NCBI GenBank assembly: GCA_964019055.1
Contig: OZ025221.1
Span: forward strand, 8,988,993 to 9,052,992
Source: Anthopleura xanthogrammica
Lineage: Eukaryota; Cnidaria; Anthozoa; Actiniaria; Actiniidae
Direction of reading: 5' to 3'
DNA: 64,000 nucleotides
This document shows positions 34,990 to 52,897 of the stretch, piece after piece. The stretch's first letter is position 1. Each line of letters begins with the position of its first letter. The notes under the pieces are model-generated. The model did no database searches. It was not told where the DNA came from and saw nothing but the letters and a program-made list of their open reading frames with translations. The position numbers and the translations under genes were made by a program.

Positions 34990-36970
34990 AGATTCACTGA
35001 TCACTAATTCGTGAACTGTTCTAGTTCGAAAAATAAGAAGTTCTCAGTAAAGGTACAGAAAATAAAGGCAAAGGCGGGAATTTAGGCCTAAAATGATGTA
35101 GAATCCAAGTCACAGTTTGAAGGGGAAAAAAGAAACAACTAAGGTGTAACATTTTGGTGTACATTTTGGGTGGAATATCAGACAAGCAGTGACTTGTAAA
35201 TCCAATATTTATCAACACTGTTTTGGCTATTTAAAGACAGGTTTATCAAGCCCGGAGTTGTTTTGGCAGACAGTATGATGTGCACATTATCTTCTGTACT
35301 TCCTTGTGTATGGCTTTTAAAGTTATTTTTAGCTGACTGTAACTTATAAAAAGCTACTTTGATCATTTCTTTGTAGCCTGCGTTGCTTGCTGTCAGCGGC
35401 TTTTGCACGAAACCAATGTAATCAATTAATAATAGTTTAGTAAATCCAATAGTCATTCTTACTAAAAACAATTTAAAGACAAAGAAAAAAATTCAATTTG
35501 AAAATAGCAGAATCGAACCGATTGCTATTTTTGCTGTACTACCACCCAGTCTCTCATTCGTTTCTCTTTGGCCATTCTCTGAGCCCGCGGTCCTTTTGGT
35601 CTTCGCCATTGTTTTATTGGCCTATCAAATGTAGTTATTCCTGGATTAGACTTAACCAACCCTAAAATCGATGCCAGTCCTTTCTCGATGAAGGGCAGTT
35701 TGGGGTATGGAAACAAGTGTTCACCTTTTCTTAAATTGGTCAGCAGTAACACGCATGCGCATTCAGAAAAATGATATCATTTAAGGGGCAGATTGGAAAA
35801 AAGACAAAGTCTTTATCTGTGTAATAATTAACCCTAATAAAGATTGATTGATTGATTGATACCCCAAATAAACATAGTATTACTGAAATGAAAATCTTTC
35901 AACTTTTGGCCTTCTTATTTTCCTCAAGGAAACTGAATAAAAAAATTCGAAATATGTTATACGTTATAAAACACCGGGGCGGGATAAAACGTATTTCCAA
36001 TAGCGAAACAAATGATGAATTATGTCCATAAATGAACCAAAGAAACTAAATATTGACTAAGTACTTGATTAAACAATATTTGGCCGACGAGACGAGCTTT
36101 ATTAAGATAAAACTAACACAAAGTCGAGTAGGTAACTTTGGAAAACCAAGAAAAATGTTGGTTGACCAAATAACTTAGTTTTTGTAATAGTTTTCCACTT
36201 GTAATTCAGTCGTTCGCCATATATCATATCATATCATATCATATCATTCTTAAAGAGCTTAGTTGATTCGATTGTATTTTTCATACTTCATTAGCATAGT
36301 CTATTCTGTAAAGAATGCTTCATTAATTTGAGGGTGTTTTAGAGAGGGATAAAATATCCCTGCTTCGGTAAATCCTGTTGACGTAAGGATAAACAATGAC
36401 TACAACACAATTGCTCAATTCTACCTGACGTAAGAGTTGGCAGAGGAATACTATGGCTTAAATATCAATGACGCAGGCACCAGCAGTGCAATACTATTGC
36501 TTAAATCCTGTTGACGTAAGAAGCATATACACCTTCGACATTTAAGTGGCTAAACGTGATTGAATGTGGAATAAAAAGACTGATGTAGTGTCTGTAATTG
36601 ATAGTATTGACGGAAATTTTCCATCGTTGCCATAGCAACCGGTGTTTTGTTACTAAAGGGTGTTAATTTAAATATTGAAATCCCTATATTTTTATTTTCA
36701 TTCATAGTTCATTTTCTCAGGTATTAACTCCTTTAATTCTTAGAATGTAGTTTTAACTTGGCATTTTATTTTGCCTTTCCTTTCCTAATTTTCTTTTCCT
36801 ATAATGTTTTTGCTTTGCTTTCTTTTTTGCTTTTTCTTTTCTTTTTCTTTTGTTCTGTTCCCGTTTGCTTTTTTCTTTTTTCTTATGTTTCTACTGTATT
36901 AAATTTGATAAAACCAATTTGTCTTACTGCTATTCTTATTGCTTTTTACAAATTTCTAGAGCCTTGATTC
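34990..36970. other. intergenic DNA between genes A and B, first part
   Basis: Holds the 3' flank of gene A, GAGCCCGCGGTCCTTTTGGTC at about 35580 (also GAGCCCGCGGTCCTTTTAGTC at about 32970, a shared repeat end), a LINE tail at 35776-35862 and an (ATATC)n run at 36218-36246. 36350-36560 has two ATCCTGTTGACGTAAG blocks. No gene is seen. Confidence 0.35.
35776..35862 (+). mobile_element. LINE 3' tail
   Basis: GGGGCAGATTGGAAAAAAGA...TCTTTATCTGTGTAA, CCCTAATAAAGATTGATTGATT matches the tail of the LINE at 18120-18500. The simple GATT repeat at its end is the usual LINE terminus. Confidence 0.55.
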
Positions 36971-37095
36971 GAGGGTTTTCTCCTAGTTCTCTGGTTTTCC
37001 TTCCTCTGCAAAACCGAACTCGCAAAATCCTAATAAAATCTGTGAGTTAGACGTGCCCTGACTTAGCTCATCCCAGAGCTGTAGGTTAGCAGTTG
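36965..37095 (+). mobile_element. SINE body fragment
   Basis: CGAGGGTTTTCTCCTAGTTC-TCTGGTTTTCCTTCCTCTGC-AAAAC and, further on, ATCTGTGAGTTAGACGTGCC-CTGACTTAGCTCATCCCAGA-GCTG. The same order occurs at 38950-39060 and 60600-60735. The last part, in reverse, is the unit of the 57-bp minisatellite at 48.3 kb. Confidence 0.6.
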
Positions 37096-37659
37096 AAAGG
37101 TAGAGAAAACACAGTAACTGTCAGTCAAACTGTCTCACAATACTTCAACATTTCATTTCATTGCCATTGCGACATTATAAAGAGGAATATTGGATGATAT
37201 CGATGTACTTGTTGAACCTACGGCTTCATTTAGTGCCTGCATGGCTGACAAGCGTAGAGTGAAGGAGCCAAGTACTGTCTAGTGATACATTAGTGACCCT
37301 AAGTGATATATTTCTCCAAGTATGTCTGTGTGTGTGTGTTAAGTATTATAGTGACGTGTTTAGATTTCTCTTGAATAGTGCGGAGTAAGTACAGCTGTCG
37401 GCACTTGCTGGTGATTCTTAAGGCAAAGAGAAGTTTGTATGTCGCGTTGGTGTGCATGGTTTATGTAGTAACATCACGTTGTGTCACGTCATGTCACTTA
37501 ATGTAAATCACATCATGTCTCATCACATCACATCATATTTATTTCTACACATGTCAATTTGCGTCTCGTCACCGTTACCTCGGCGCATCACGAGGCACTA
37601 CACTACTGTAACATATAACACAACACATGTATAGGGTCACATAGCACATAATACACTGC

Positions 37660-38329
37660 TCCACACAACATAACCGATTACAAAGAACCCAGCATCACAA
37701 AATTACACTGAGAACAACACAACAATACAAACAAAGAACCTCACAACACAGAACGACGAAAACAACAACACAAAACACCTCAAGATATAACAATACAAAC
37801 AAAGAACATCACAACACAGAACGACGAAAACAACAACACAAAACACCTCAAGATATAACAATGCAAAGCAACTTCACAGAACAACAATACAAACAATATC
37901 ATACACAGAACAACAAAACACAACAACAAACACCAGACACCTCAACACACATAACTAAACACCTCAAAATATAACAATACAATACAACATAGCAAAACAA
38001 TATCAGTTGGCACAACGCAACACCAAAAAACCACATTACATAAACACAAGACACCTCAAAACAACAACACAACATAACAAAACACTTCAAAATATAACAC
38101 TACAAAACAACACAGCAAAACATTATCACAAGGTACCTCAAAACAACAACACAACATAACAAAACATCTGAAAACAACAATACAACATAACAAAACACCT
38201 CCAAACAACAATACAACAACCGAACAACACAAAAAAACTCAAACTGAAACATAACACAAAACACCTCAAAACATAACAACAAAACATGAAACAACATGAC
38301 AACAAAAAACAGCAAACAACACAAACCAC
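37660..38329. repeat. AC-rich low-complexity DNA
   Basis: About 670 bases built from AACAACACAACAAAACACC and AATATAACAATACAAAC units. A block of about 60 bases (from CAAACAAAGAACCTCACAAC at about 37729) recurs at about 37796. It merges into the 68-bp minisatellite. No coding meaning. Confidence 0.7.
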
Positions 38330-38725
38330 TAACAACAAACTGATACGACAGTACAACACAGTAAGGTGCAATAAGAACAGGAAACAACACAAACCACTGA
38401 CAACAAACTGATACGACAGTACAACACAGTAAGGTGCAATAAGAACAGGAAACAACACAAACCACTGACAACAAACTGATACGACAGTACAACACAGTAA
38501 GGTGCAATAAGAACAGGAAACAACACAAACCACTGACAACAAACTGATACGACAGTACAACACAGTAAGGTGCAATAAGAACAGGAAACAACACAAACCA
38601 CTAACAAACTGATACGGCAGTACAACACAGTAAGGTGCAATAAGAACAGGAAACAACACAAACCACTGACAACAAACTGATACGACAGTACAACACAGTA
38701 AGGTGCAATAAGAACAGGAAACACT
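38330..38725. repeat. 68-bp minisatellite, six copies
   Basis: The block TGATACGACAGTACAACACA starts at 38341, 38409, 38477, 38545, 38610 and 38678. The period is 68 apart from one 65-base unit lacking three bases. Copies are almost identical, which shows recent amplification. Since 68 is not a multiple of three, all three minus-strand frames stay open and give repeated CCFLFLLHLTVLYC-like strings; these are not proteins. Confidence 0.92.
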
Positions 38726-38944
38726 TCGATAATAAACAGTGAAAGAAAGTTGAAACTTCACTTTGAAATATTTATTCAAAACACGATAACAGAATCCCGG
38801 CCTCTTCTCAATATGATGTCTTTGACTTACATATGCAAATGAACAGAACTGGATACCAAGAACTCTGCAAAAGCTTTTAAAATAGTTATCACTTATCTTG
38901 AAAAACGACTCATTGCAAAAAAAATTCGTTCTTTTGGTGACAAC

Positions 38945-39060
38945 TATTTCCGTTTATTCGAGAGTTTTTCTCCAGTTTCCTCCCTCTGCACTTCTGCAAA
39001 ACCTTACAAGATCTGTGAGTTAGCCTAGCCGTGACTTTGATCAACCCAGAGGTTATTTCA
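38945..39060 (+). mobile_element. SINE body fragment
   Basis: TCGAGAGTTTTTCTCCAGTT-TCCTCCCTCTGC, then ATCTGTGAGTTAGCCTAGCC-GTGACTTTGATCAACCCAGA-GGTTATTTCATGAT. Same family as at 36965 and 60540; the head with A and B boxes is missing. Confidence 0.6.
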
Positions 39061-40601
39061 TGATATCGAACCTGAAAATTCAGTTGACTGTGAAGATTCT
39101 GCACCATTGTCTGAACTGTAACAAAAGGTGTAATGAATACTAGTTAGACCTCCTAGTGATGCGACACAGTGAACGTTTTTAGCGTTGTATAAGAATATAC
39201 AATCTTCTGCAAAACAGAATGTACAACCTAGTACTCTGGGAGACCGTTCCCCCTCTCCCCTTGTGGCAATGCTGTCTCGCATGCTTTTTATCAAGCAATC
39301 ACTTCATAAGCTCGATAACTTCATAGAACAACATTGCTAAGGGGGAAAGTGGGACTTTATTTTCGCAGAAGTTTCAGTCGTACTGAACAATCTGGGTATA
39401 TACTTCGCAGCCGTGATAAATTTTTACTGACGCAGTAGTTTTGGTACGCAAACCTTTTTTCCGCAAAACAAGGATGTCTTTGTGAAAACAGGAAAGAAAG
39501 GAAAAAGAATACTTGTAAAAAAAATGTAAAAAGAAAACAGAGAGTGCAAGAGAGAAGGAGAGAACTGAAGAGAGAAAGATAGAAAGAAGGAAAATTGAAC
39601 TTAAATTTAACTTAGCAAAGAGCTAGAAGTAAAATAAAATCTCACTTGGAGTTATTATTAGCTCCAAAGGTGACCTTGATGACTGTCTGAAGATTTCGTG
39701 ATCACTTTAGTACTGACTATGCTTGGCTGGTCAGCCTAGTGACCGACATGCTCCTAGCTATTTACATCTAGCTGCATTTCTAGGTTACCGACAGTAACTC
39801 TAGACAGAACAATATTCCTTGTCTCCTCTTAGATTAATCGTAAACACTGTCCATTTTTCCATTTCTTAGTATTTGCGTTATTTGTGCATGCGCTGACAGC
39901 TTGTCATTAGTTTATGATAAACAATTATTTACGAATAAACAGAGACAACTATGACAATATCGGCAGACGTGAGCTCTTGAGGATGTAATGACGTAAATAG
40001 CATTAATGATCAACTGAAACTCCACGTACCTTGTACAGAGATCTTTCTATCGATTGAACTGATGAATATTTAAATTCAAACTCAAATCTTATTAATGTTT
40101 TTGTCACACAAGACAACCATTCGTCTGTAAGTGAACTCGCTACCGAGGTTGTTATTTACTGTTGTGTGAGCTGTGAGCGTGGGAGGTTTACCTCAATTCA
40201 ATTTCTGTTGTAATTTTAAGGTCTTAGGGGATACTTAATGCTAAGAAAGAAGCGAACGATTGGAGTATCATTTACGAAGGATCGGGTGAATTGAAAAGAG
40301 GCTCATCTATCCTGGAAACAGAACGCGTCTGGCGCTAATCAGTTGAACTGGAATTTCAACCCTAGGATCAGTCGCTGTGAGGAAACCACAACTGCTTTTT
40401 GCATAAATCTTCGGAGAATTGAAGCATTTGACAGGAGGACCTCTCGACTCGAAAGGCGACGGATAACACTGATAAACACAGATCTAAAGCCTTAGTTTTG
40501 TAGCTATGCTGATGATATAGCCATCAGCTAGCGAGGGCATTTTAGAGGAAAACTGATACACTGTAGTATTGTTATTAAGTAAGTAGAGGCGATCTCCCAA
40601 G
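39061..40601. other. intergenic DNA and probable promoter/5' UTR of gene B
   Basis: No gene is recognised. 39480-39660 is purine-rich (GAAAGAAAGGAAAAAG, GAGAGAAAGATAG). The 400 bases before 40602 have a more balanced composition and are the likely transcript leader of gene B. Confidence 0.35.
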
Positions 40602-43600
40602 ATGAGTTTGACTGTAACGATACCAGGCCAGACACCGATGTCAGAAGACCAATTTTATGACGATATTTTTTCTGCTTTAAAAGGTGAGTCGAGTTCTTTG
40701 TAATTCAATTTTAAGACTTAAATAAAGCAAGCGAACTATTTACGGATTAATCGAGGTTTACGAACGAAAACACCGGTGAAATACTTAAGGATTTGAGCAA
40801 AAGAGAAACCTCGGCTTCACGTTCATAAATAAGCAGAAATATAGGTCCTTCAAAAAAAACAAATTTCCCGAAAAGACAAAGCTTTGTCTTGGAAGAAAAT
40901 AGATGTTTAGAAATATCAGAGCAAGGGATTACACAAGATATTAAAATAATTCCCTAAAAATATCAGGTAGAAACACTGGTTCCCGATGAATTTGCTCCGA
41001 TTCAACATTCGTTGTTATTTTTTTGTTGATCTTTATTCATAAGTACTGGAAAGAAATTAGAATGGCTAATTGAAAATCACTTAGCACGAAACAGATGGAA
41101 TTATATTTATTGTTTTTCCTTCGTTTTCATTCTTTTGCAAGTAAGTAGTCAAGGTTTTCCAGAAAAAAAAGCGAAAAAATATCAAATGTGTGCTATCTTT
41201 CCGCATTGAGGACTTCTTTATGAACAAGTCTTTACCTGTCACGTATAAATATCTTCATTGTTTTTTCCTTGGATAGCAGTATTTATACCTCTTTATCAGA
41301 AAACAACCTGTTTTTGAATTTTATCGATAATATTGCCACACTTTGGTCCAGAAAATCCCGAAACACTGGCATTTTTGTACAGTATTTTGATTAGTATGGG
41401 TTTATGGCTTCATGTTTACTCGAGTATTCTAAAAAAAGACAATGAAATTTTTGTGCTTTTATATTTAGGATATAAAAAGCCCTAACTACGACTTCCTACC
41501 GTTTTTTAATCTCAGTTTTGTCCAACCAACAAATGTGTTTTAATGAGTAGTGTTTTGTATTATATCTGGTTCCTAAAAAACGCCTGAAGAAATCTAATCC
41601 ATTGATATACTGTTATTTTAAAACATCACCCGCTAACAGTAATTTATTGCTTACTTTTATCACGATGTAGAATTTAAGTACTTTCACAAATGTTGATAGT
41701 TTTCGGACCCTGTTTTGGACCTCAAAGATTTTTCATAATTCATAAATATTCTGTGTATAATTCTGAGTGCCTTTCTAAATAATAATATTCAAAACGAAGA
41801 TGAACTTAATTTCCGGTAAAGAGCAGCAGGAAAACAGTTTTCAACAGACCGAAAGCAAAACAATTCAAAATGGTTTTTTAGACCTGACCGCTCTGACATG
41901 CAGTTGACCCCATTTAAAGTTAATAATCTTCAATTTCAGATGTAAAAGTACTGTCAATTTGTAGACTTTAGTGGTAAAAATTTTGGGGTATTTCAGCTAC
42001 AGCTTTAATTCCCGTAGGTTTTCCAGCGATTTTCACGTCTACGTCTCTAAGCAACATTTCAATTAAACTAAAAAAAAATATGCTAATCAATGCCACAAAT
42101 TATATATTATGAACTTCCATCGAAGCTTATTTTCACGTATGTACTTGAAGATATTTCGCTTTTACGATATCACCTTGCTTCGTGGTTTCAGTGTAGTTGC
42201 ATAGCTAATTTTCGCCGTGCTTTCCGTTTCTTTATCTTCAAAACCACAATACTTTTTTTTTCATCGCAAAAAAAAGTATATTTAAAAAAATAACACCATT
42301 CTTGAATTAAGGTAATAAATGTTTATTTTGAAAATACTAAATCACTGTGGTTTTTAATAGATGGAGGGTTGTTAAGAAGGCCGGAAACCCAGGAGAAAAA
42401 AAAAGAAGAAAAAAAAAAAGCGGCTAGACTGAATGATTGACTTTGATTCTCTTTTTAGCCGTCTTAACCTTTGTAAAAGTAGAGAAAAAAAATTGTTATC
42501 AATTGTCGAAATTATATTTGCACAGTCTAAAAACCTTATTTTCAAAGGGTAAAAAAAATGAAATTATTTTTAGACCTTTAGGCCTGACCTTGCCCCGAGC
42601 TGTCACGTGTGGTGAGTTTTTTTTAGCTTATATTGCGTGACACAAAAGCATGACTGAAAGATTTAGCGGGAAACTTTTCGTTGACGGGAAGAAATAAAAA
42701 GTAGAGTTATGCTCAATTTCTCTGAAAACCCCGGATAATTTTTTCGAATTTATTAATCCTGGTTGAAGATTTTGCGTGCATGACACTCAAGTGGCTTCCC
42801 GGCATTCAAGCATTTAATTGGACAATGAAAATTATCGTGTGTTTTGATTGGCTTCGAGTGGCATCATATATAGTTAACAGTTAATTTACTATGATCGCAT
42901 GGAAGCCATTTAAAAGCCATATTGTTTTTGATTAGTTCGGAGTAGTATGGAAGCCATTTGAGTGTTGTGGTGCTTTTTGATTGGTTCAGAGTGGAAACCA
43001 TTTAAGTGCTACAGTATTTTAATTAGCTTCCAGGTGGAAGCCTTTTAACAGTCACATCAGTGATGCACCTCCGGCAAGTAGTTATTGCACATCTTTTTAC
43101 AAATTTTGAAAATCTCCTACGATAAGTTTTAGGTAGCTGATATGGCTCAAGACAATTACATTAAAAAAAAAAAAATTGGTATCTTTTTGAGCAAATTTTT
43201 GAAATTTGAAATTCGCGCACGAGAAATCATTCCAAGATATCATGGCGTCTGAACTGCGCATGCGCTGTGATACAAATGGTACGATGGAGACAAAATTTAA
43301 GCTTAAATTTTGTATTTCTTTCCAGACATGATGTCCTTTCTAAAAGATTTAAAGCTTGCACAATTATCAGAAAGACACCTGAAGGAGCGAGCTCGCATGG
43401 AAGGAGTTATACACAACCTACAACTGAAGATTGCCGAGCACGTCCACGCTGCACAGCGCGTCAACGGAGTCAAATCCCCGAGACCTGTGCGCAAAGGCGC
43501 CACTGGAGGCCAAGAAAATAGTTTTCCCGCCTTTTCTACTCATTTCACAAGATTCGAAACGGTTGATGGTTATGACCTTTTGCAACCAAAGCTTCCACAT

Positions 43601-43786
43601 CGAGTGTCATACTCACCTGAGGCGAAAAGGAGACTCGAGGTGGTGAAGCCTAAAATTCGTCCGAGGTCAATCTCGTGTCCAGAGATTCGTTATTCTCCAC
43701 ACAGCTGGAAGACATCACTGCCTAAAGTACCAGAAAGCGAGGAACTCAAGGAAGATGACGAGAAAGAAAACGTGAAAAAACCGTAG
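40602..43786 (+). CDS. small basic phospho-motif protein, unknown family (member B)
   Basis: Two exons: 40602-40683 (donor GTGAGT) and 43326-43786 (acceptor TTTCTTTCCAG), phase 1, 180 residues. The start gives MSLTVTIPGQTPMSEDQ then FYDDIFSALKDMMSFLKDLK. The following LAQLSERHLKERARMEGVIH looks like a coiled coil reaching about residue 70. The C-terminal half is basic and polar with RPRSISCPEI near residue 140 and an acidic/lysine-rich end (EELKEDDEKENVKK). Plan, intron phase and the FL-DL--A-LS block match gene A, and both carry R-x-R-S-x-S/C-x-P-like motifs, so they are likely old tandem paralogs. FYD-x(4)-A-L recalls short motifs in lipid-transfer proteins such as CERT/OSBP relatives, but that is too weak to assign. 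Function unknown. Confidence 0.7.
42780..43060. repeat. degenerate ~50-bp tandem repeat
   Basis: About five decayed units of the form TGGAAGCCATTTGAGTG-TGTGGTGCTTTTTGATTGG-TTCAGAG. The core GGAAGCCATTT also heads the 67-bp minisatellite at 56.3 kb and occurs singly at about 53070 (TGGAAGCCATTTCAATGTTA). Located in the intron of gene B just before exon 2. Confidence 0.55.
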
Positions 43787-44189
43787 CTATCAAATATTTA
43801 CAATTCACATCAAGAATCTTTGAGATTAAAGACTGTCAACACTGGTCCTTTCCCCTATCCCCCTTAAAATAATATACGTAATATATGTCACGTGTTCGTG
43901 CCGCCATATAAGGCATCCAAACATGGCAGGATGATCACGTGACTGGTCCGTGATTGACAGGCATTTCAAAGGTTTTAGGCGCACGATGAATTGTAGGTAT
44001 TGTAAGGACATTTGTTTTAAAGGGACTGACGATTTACTTTGTTTTAAACGGACTCATCCAAAAAATTGTAATGTTCAATTTACAGCTTTACTCACGATCG
44101 CGTGCGGCATTTCTCAGGATTGCGCATGCGTAAACGACTATCCGTGGTTGTCAATCAAGCACACGCATGCTCAAAAGGATCAAAGAAAG

Positions 44190-44310
44190 ATTGACGTCAA
44201 AGCAGCTCAATTCTGAGGACCAAACAAAAGAATTCCGATTGCCTGAGAATTGCAACCTATTGTTTCGTCCTCCAAATTGAGCTGCATTTCGACGTGCTGC
44301 AAGGGGTCTA
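44190..44310. mobile_element. TA-type MITE, left end truncated
   Basis: GACGTCAAAGCAGCTCAATT at the left and AATTGAGCTGCATTTCGACG-TGCTGCAAGGGGTCTA at the right are inverted repeats. The outer TAGACCCCTTGCA is missing on the left. Same family as 45186-45319. Confidence 0.65.
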
Positions 44311-45185
44311 TATACAACTTTTAAGTGGTCACGTGACAAATACAAAATGGTGGCCAGTTCGTGAAAACATTCGTTACCACTTTGCCCGATTTTTCTCCCT
44401 TTTTCTAAGTTGCCTTGTACGGTGACAAAATTGTCGATTTGACACTAAAATTGGCGTCTGTTTCTGTAGTTAAAGTCAGGAAATAAAAGATTTAAGTGTT
44501 CAATCATTCTCAAGCTGTCTGACAGATCTGACAGCTGTCGGTGGTATTTTTAGCCTAAAAATTCTGAACTCGATTATCAAGAGGAAAGAAGTGTCTTCTT
44601 TGATCAGTATCCGAAAAATTTGGCCTTCTTGATATATGTAAGACTTATGGCTGACAGAATATTCGCATGCGGTCAAAGAACCAAGGTGAATTTTTGTTTC
44701 CATTTTGGACGTTCTACCACAGTTCTTGGGACAAATCCTAGATATCGCATTTCTGTCGGAGAGGCCTGTTTCGTGAAGGAGTTACAAAAATCTGCTCTTG
44801 AATTTCTGCGCATCTTGTAGGGGCATGTTATACGCACTGTTTTCTTTGACGCGCGGCATGTTTGATTTTTCATCGGAACGAAACTCGGTTTTTGGTATGA
44901 CACAAATAACTTTAACAAGCATTTTGATAGCTTCTCCCTGTGAGCCAATCAAATGTCACAAAACGCCATTGTTAGCCAATCACGAGGCTTGTGAAAAACA
45001 ATATGTATTTCGTGAAAAAAGAAATAAAAAATGGGATGAAAATAAAATGAAAAATATTAAACGAGTCGCGCAGATTTCGAAGGCCCCTATTTCAGCTTGG
45101 CAATCTTACTAGCAACCTGTCTCGCAAATCGCACAGAAAATTGCCTAATGCAACATTATAGTTGTGCATGCATATAATGTTGTAA
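44311..45185. other. intergenic DNA
   Basis: Unique-looking sequence with short overlapping open frames on both strands (44500-44950) and no recognisable domain or splice pattern. ACAAAATGGTGGCC at about 44344 recalls the ATGGCGG motif family. No gene is supported. Confidence 0.3.
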
Positions 45186-45319
45186 TAGACCCCTTGCACG
45201 TGACGTCACAGCAGTTCAATTTGGAGGACAAAACAAAAGAATTTAAATCTCCTGAGAATTGGAACCTATTGTTTTGTCCTTTAAATTGAACTGCATTCCG
45301 ACGTGTTGCAAGGGGTCTA
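45186..45319. mobile_element. complete TA-flanked MITE (134 bp)
   Basis: TAGACCCCTTGCACGTGACG-TCACAGCAGTTCAATTTGGA-GGAC folds on GTCCTTTAAATTGAACTGCA-TTCCGACGTGTTGCAAGGGG-TCTA. Arms are about 43 bases. The TA on each side is the target site of Tc1/mariner-like elements. The left arm contains TGACGTCA and CACGTG. Relatives lie at 44190 and 6412. Confidence 0.75.
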
Positions 45320-45627
45320 TATCTCCTGTAGGTGCAACTGTAACGCACTTTCTGTCACGCAACATAAGCAGGCCTTTAATCTGTCACGATGTGGAATGTG
45401 ATACAGTATGCCTTTATACCAGAAGCTTGAAGGCGCATCTAATCTAGTATGTTAATATTTCAATATAGGTATTAAATTGTGTATACATTTGATTATGAAT
45501 AAATTAGTCATATCGAAAATAAAATAATCGATGGTGTTTGGAATAATTATATGGAAAGAGAAATAATAAATACGTCAGAATTCTCACCAAATATATGATT
45601 TTTTAGTAAATATTGCAATTCACCCAT

Positions 45628-45868
45628 ACGTTCATCCAATCCATCTCGTGTACATTCTTATTCCTATACGTTCATCCAATCCATCTCGAGTACATTCTTA
45701 TTCCTATACGTCCATCCAATCCATCTCGTGTACATTCTTATTCCTATACGTTCATCCAATCCATCTCGTGTACATTCTTATTCCTCTACGTTCATCCAAT
45801 CCATCTCGTGTACATTCTTATTCCTGTACGTCCATCCAATCCATCTCGAGTACATTATTATTCCTAAT
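45628..45868. repeat. 40-bp tandem repeat, six copies, just upstream of ECD
   Basis: TACGTTCATCCAATCCATCT plus CG(T/A)GTACATT(C)TTATTCC repeats with a 40-base period. Copies differ at a few sites (GTTC/GTCC, CGTG/CGAG). It ends about 110 bases before the ECD upstream ORF, so it is within promoter distance. Each unit holds a CCAAT box in CATCCAATCC. Confidence 0.9.
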
Positions 45869-45869
45869 G

Positions 45870-45956
45870 TGGGCTCCCTGTGCTTTTTCTTCCTCCGGCA
45901 CAGGAAGCCCAAACGCAGGGCCCAAACGAGAGATCAATTGTAACACAGGGAGCCCA
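45870..45956. repeat. short inverted repeat with CACAGGGAGCCCA ends
   Basis: TGGGCTCCCTGTG at 45870 and CACAGGGAGCCCA ending at 45956 are perfect inverted repeats, with a third variant CACAGGAAGCCCA at 45899. The same motif bounds 62399-62568 near another gene start. A small MITE or a shared promoter element. Confidence 0.55.
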
Positions 45957-45974
45957 TACATGTGTTAAAAATTC

Positions 45975-46001
45975 AACATGGCGGAAAAAACGTGCGTTTG
46001 A
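45975..46001 (+). promoter_or_regulatory. YY1-like motif and 7-codon upstream ORF of ECD
   Basis: CAACATGGCGGA resembles the YY1 site that often lies at animal transcript starts, and its ATG (45978) opens a 7-codon frame MAEKTCV closed by TGA at 45999-46001. The ECD start follows 15 bases later. If the ATG is transcribed it is an upstream ORF; if transcription starts within the motif it is a promoter element. Confidence 0.5.
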
Positions 46002-46015
46002 CGTTTCTCTCAAAA

Positions 46016-52897
<6,882 letters not shown>

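Noticed and set aside
38330..38725. Regular direct repeats that could suggest a CRISPR array
   Set aside because: Units are contiguous and identical with no unique spacers, and the genome is eukaryotic. The same holds for the arrays at 45.6, 48.3, 55.7 and 56.3 kb.
38100..38779. Three long minus-strand open frames rich in cysteine, leucine and valine (up to 213 codons)
   Set aside because: They are translations of a 68-bp minisatellite and the adjoining AC-rich DNA. The same peptide appears in all three frames because 68 is not a multiple of three.
43267..43521. Alternative frames over gene B exon 2 (also 43431-43646)
   Set aside because: They are out of frame with exon 1, and only the frame ending at 43786 fits the splice phase.
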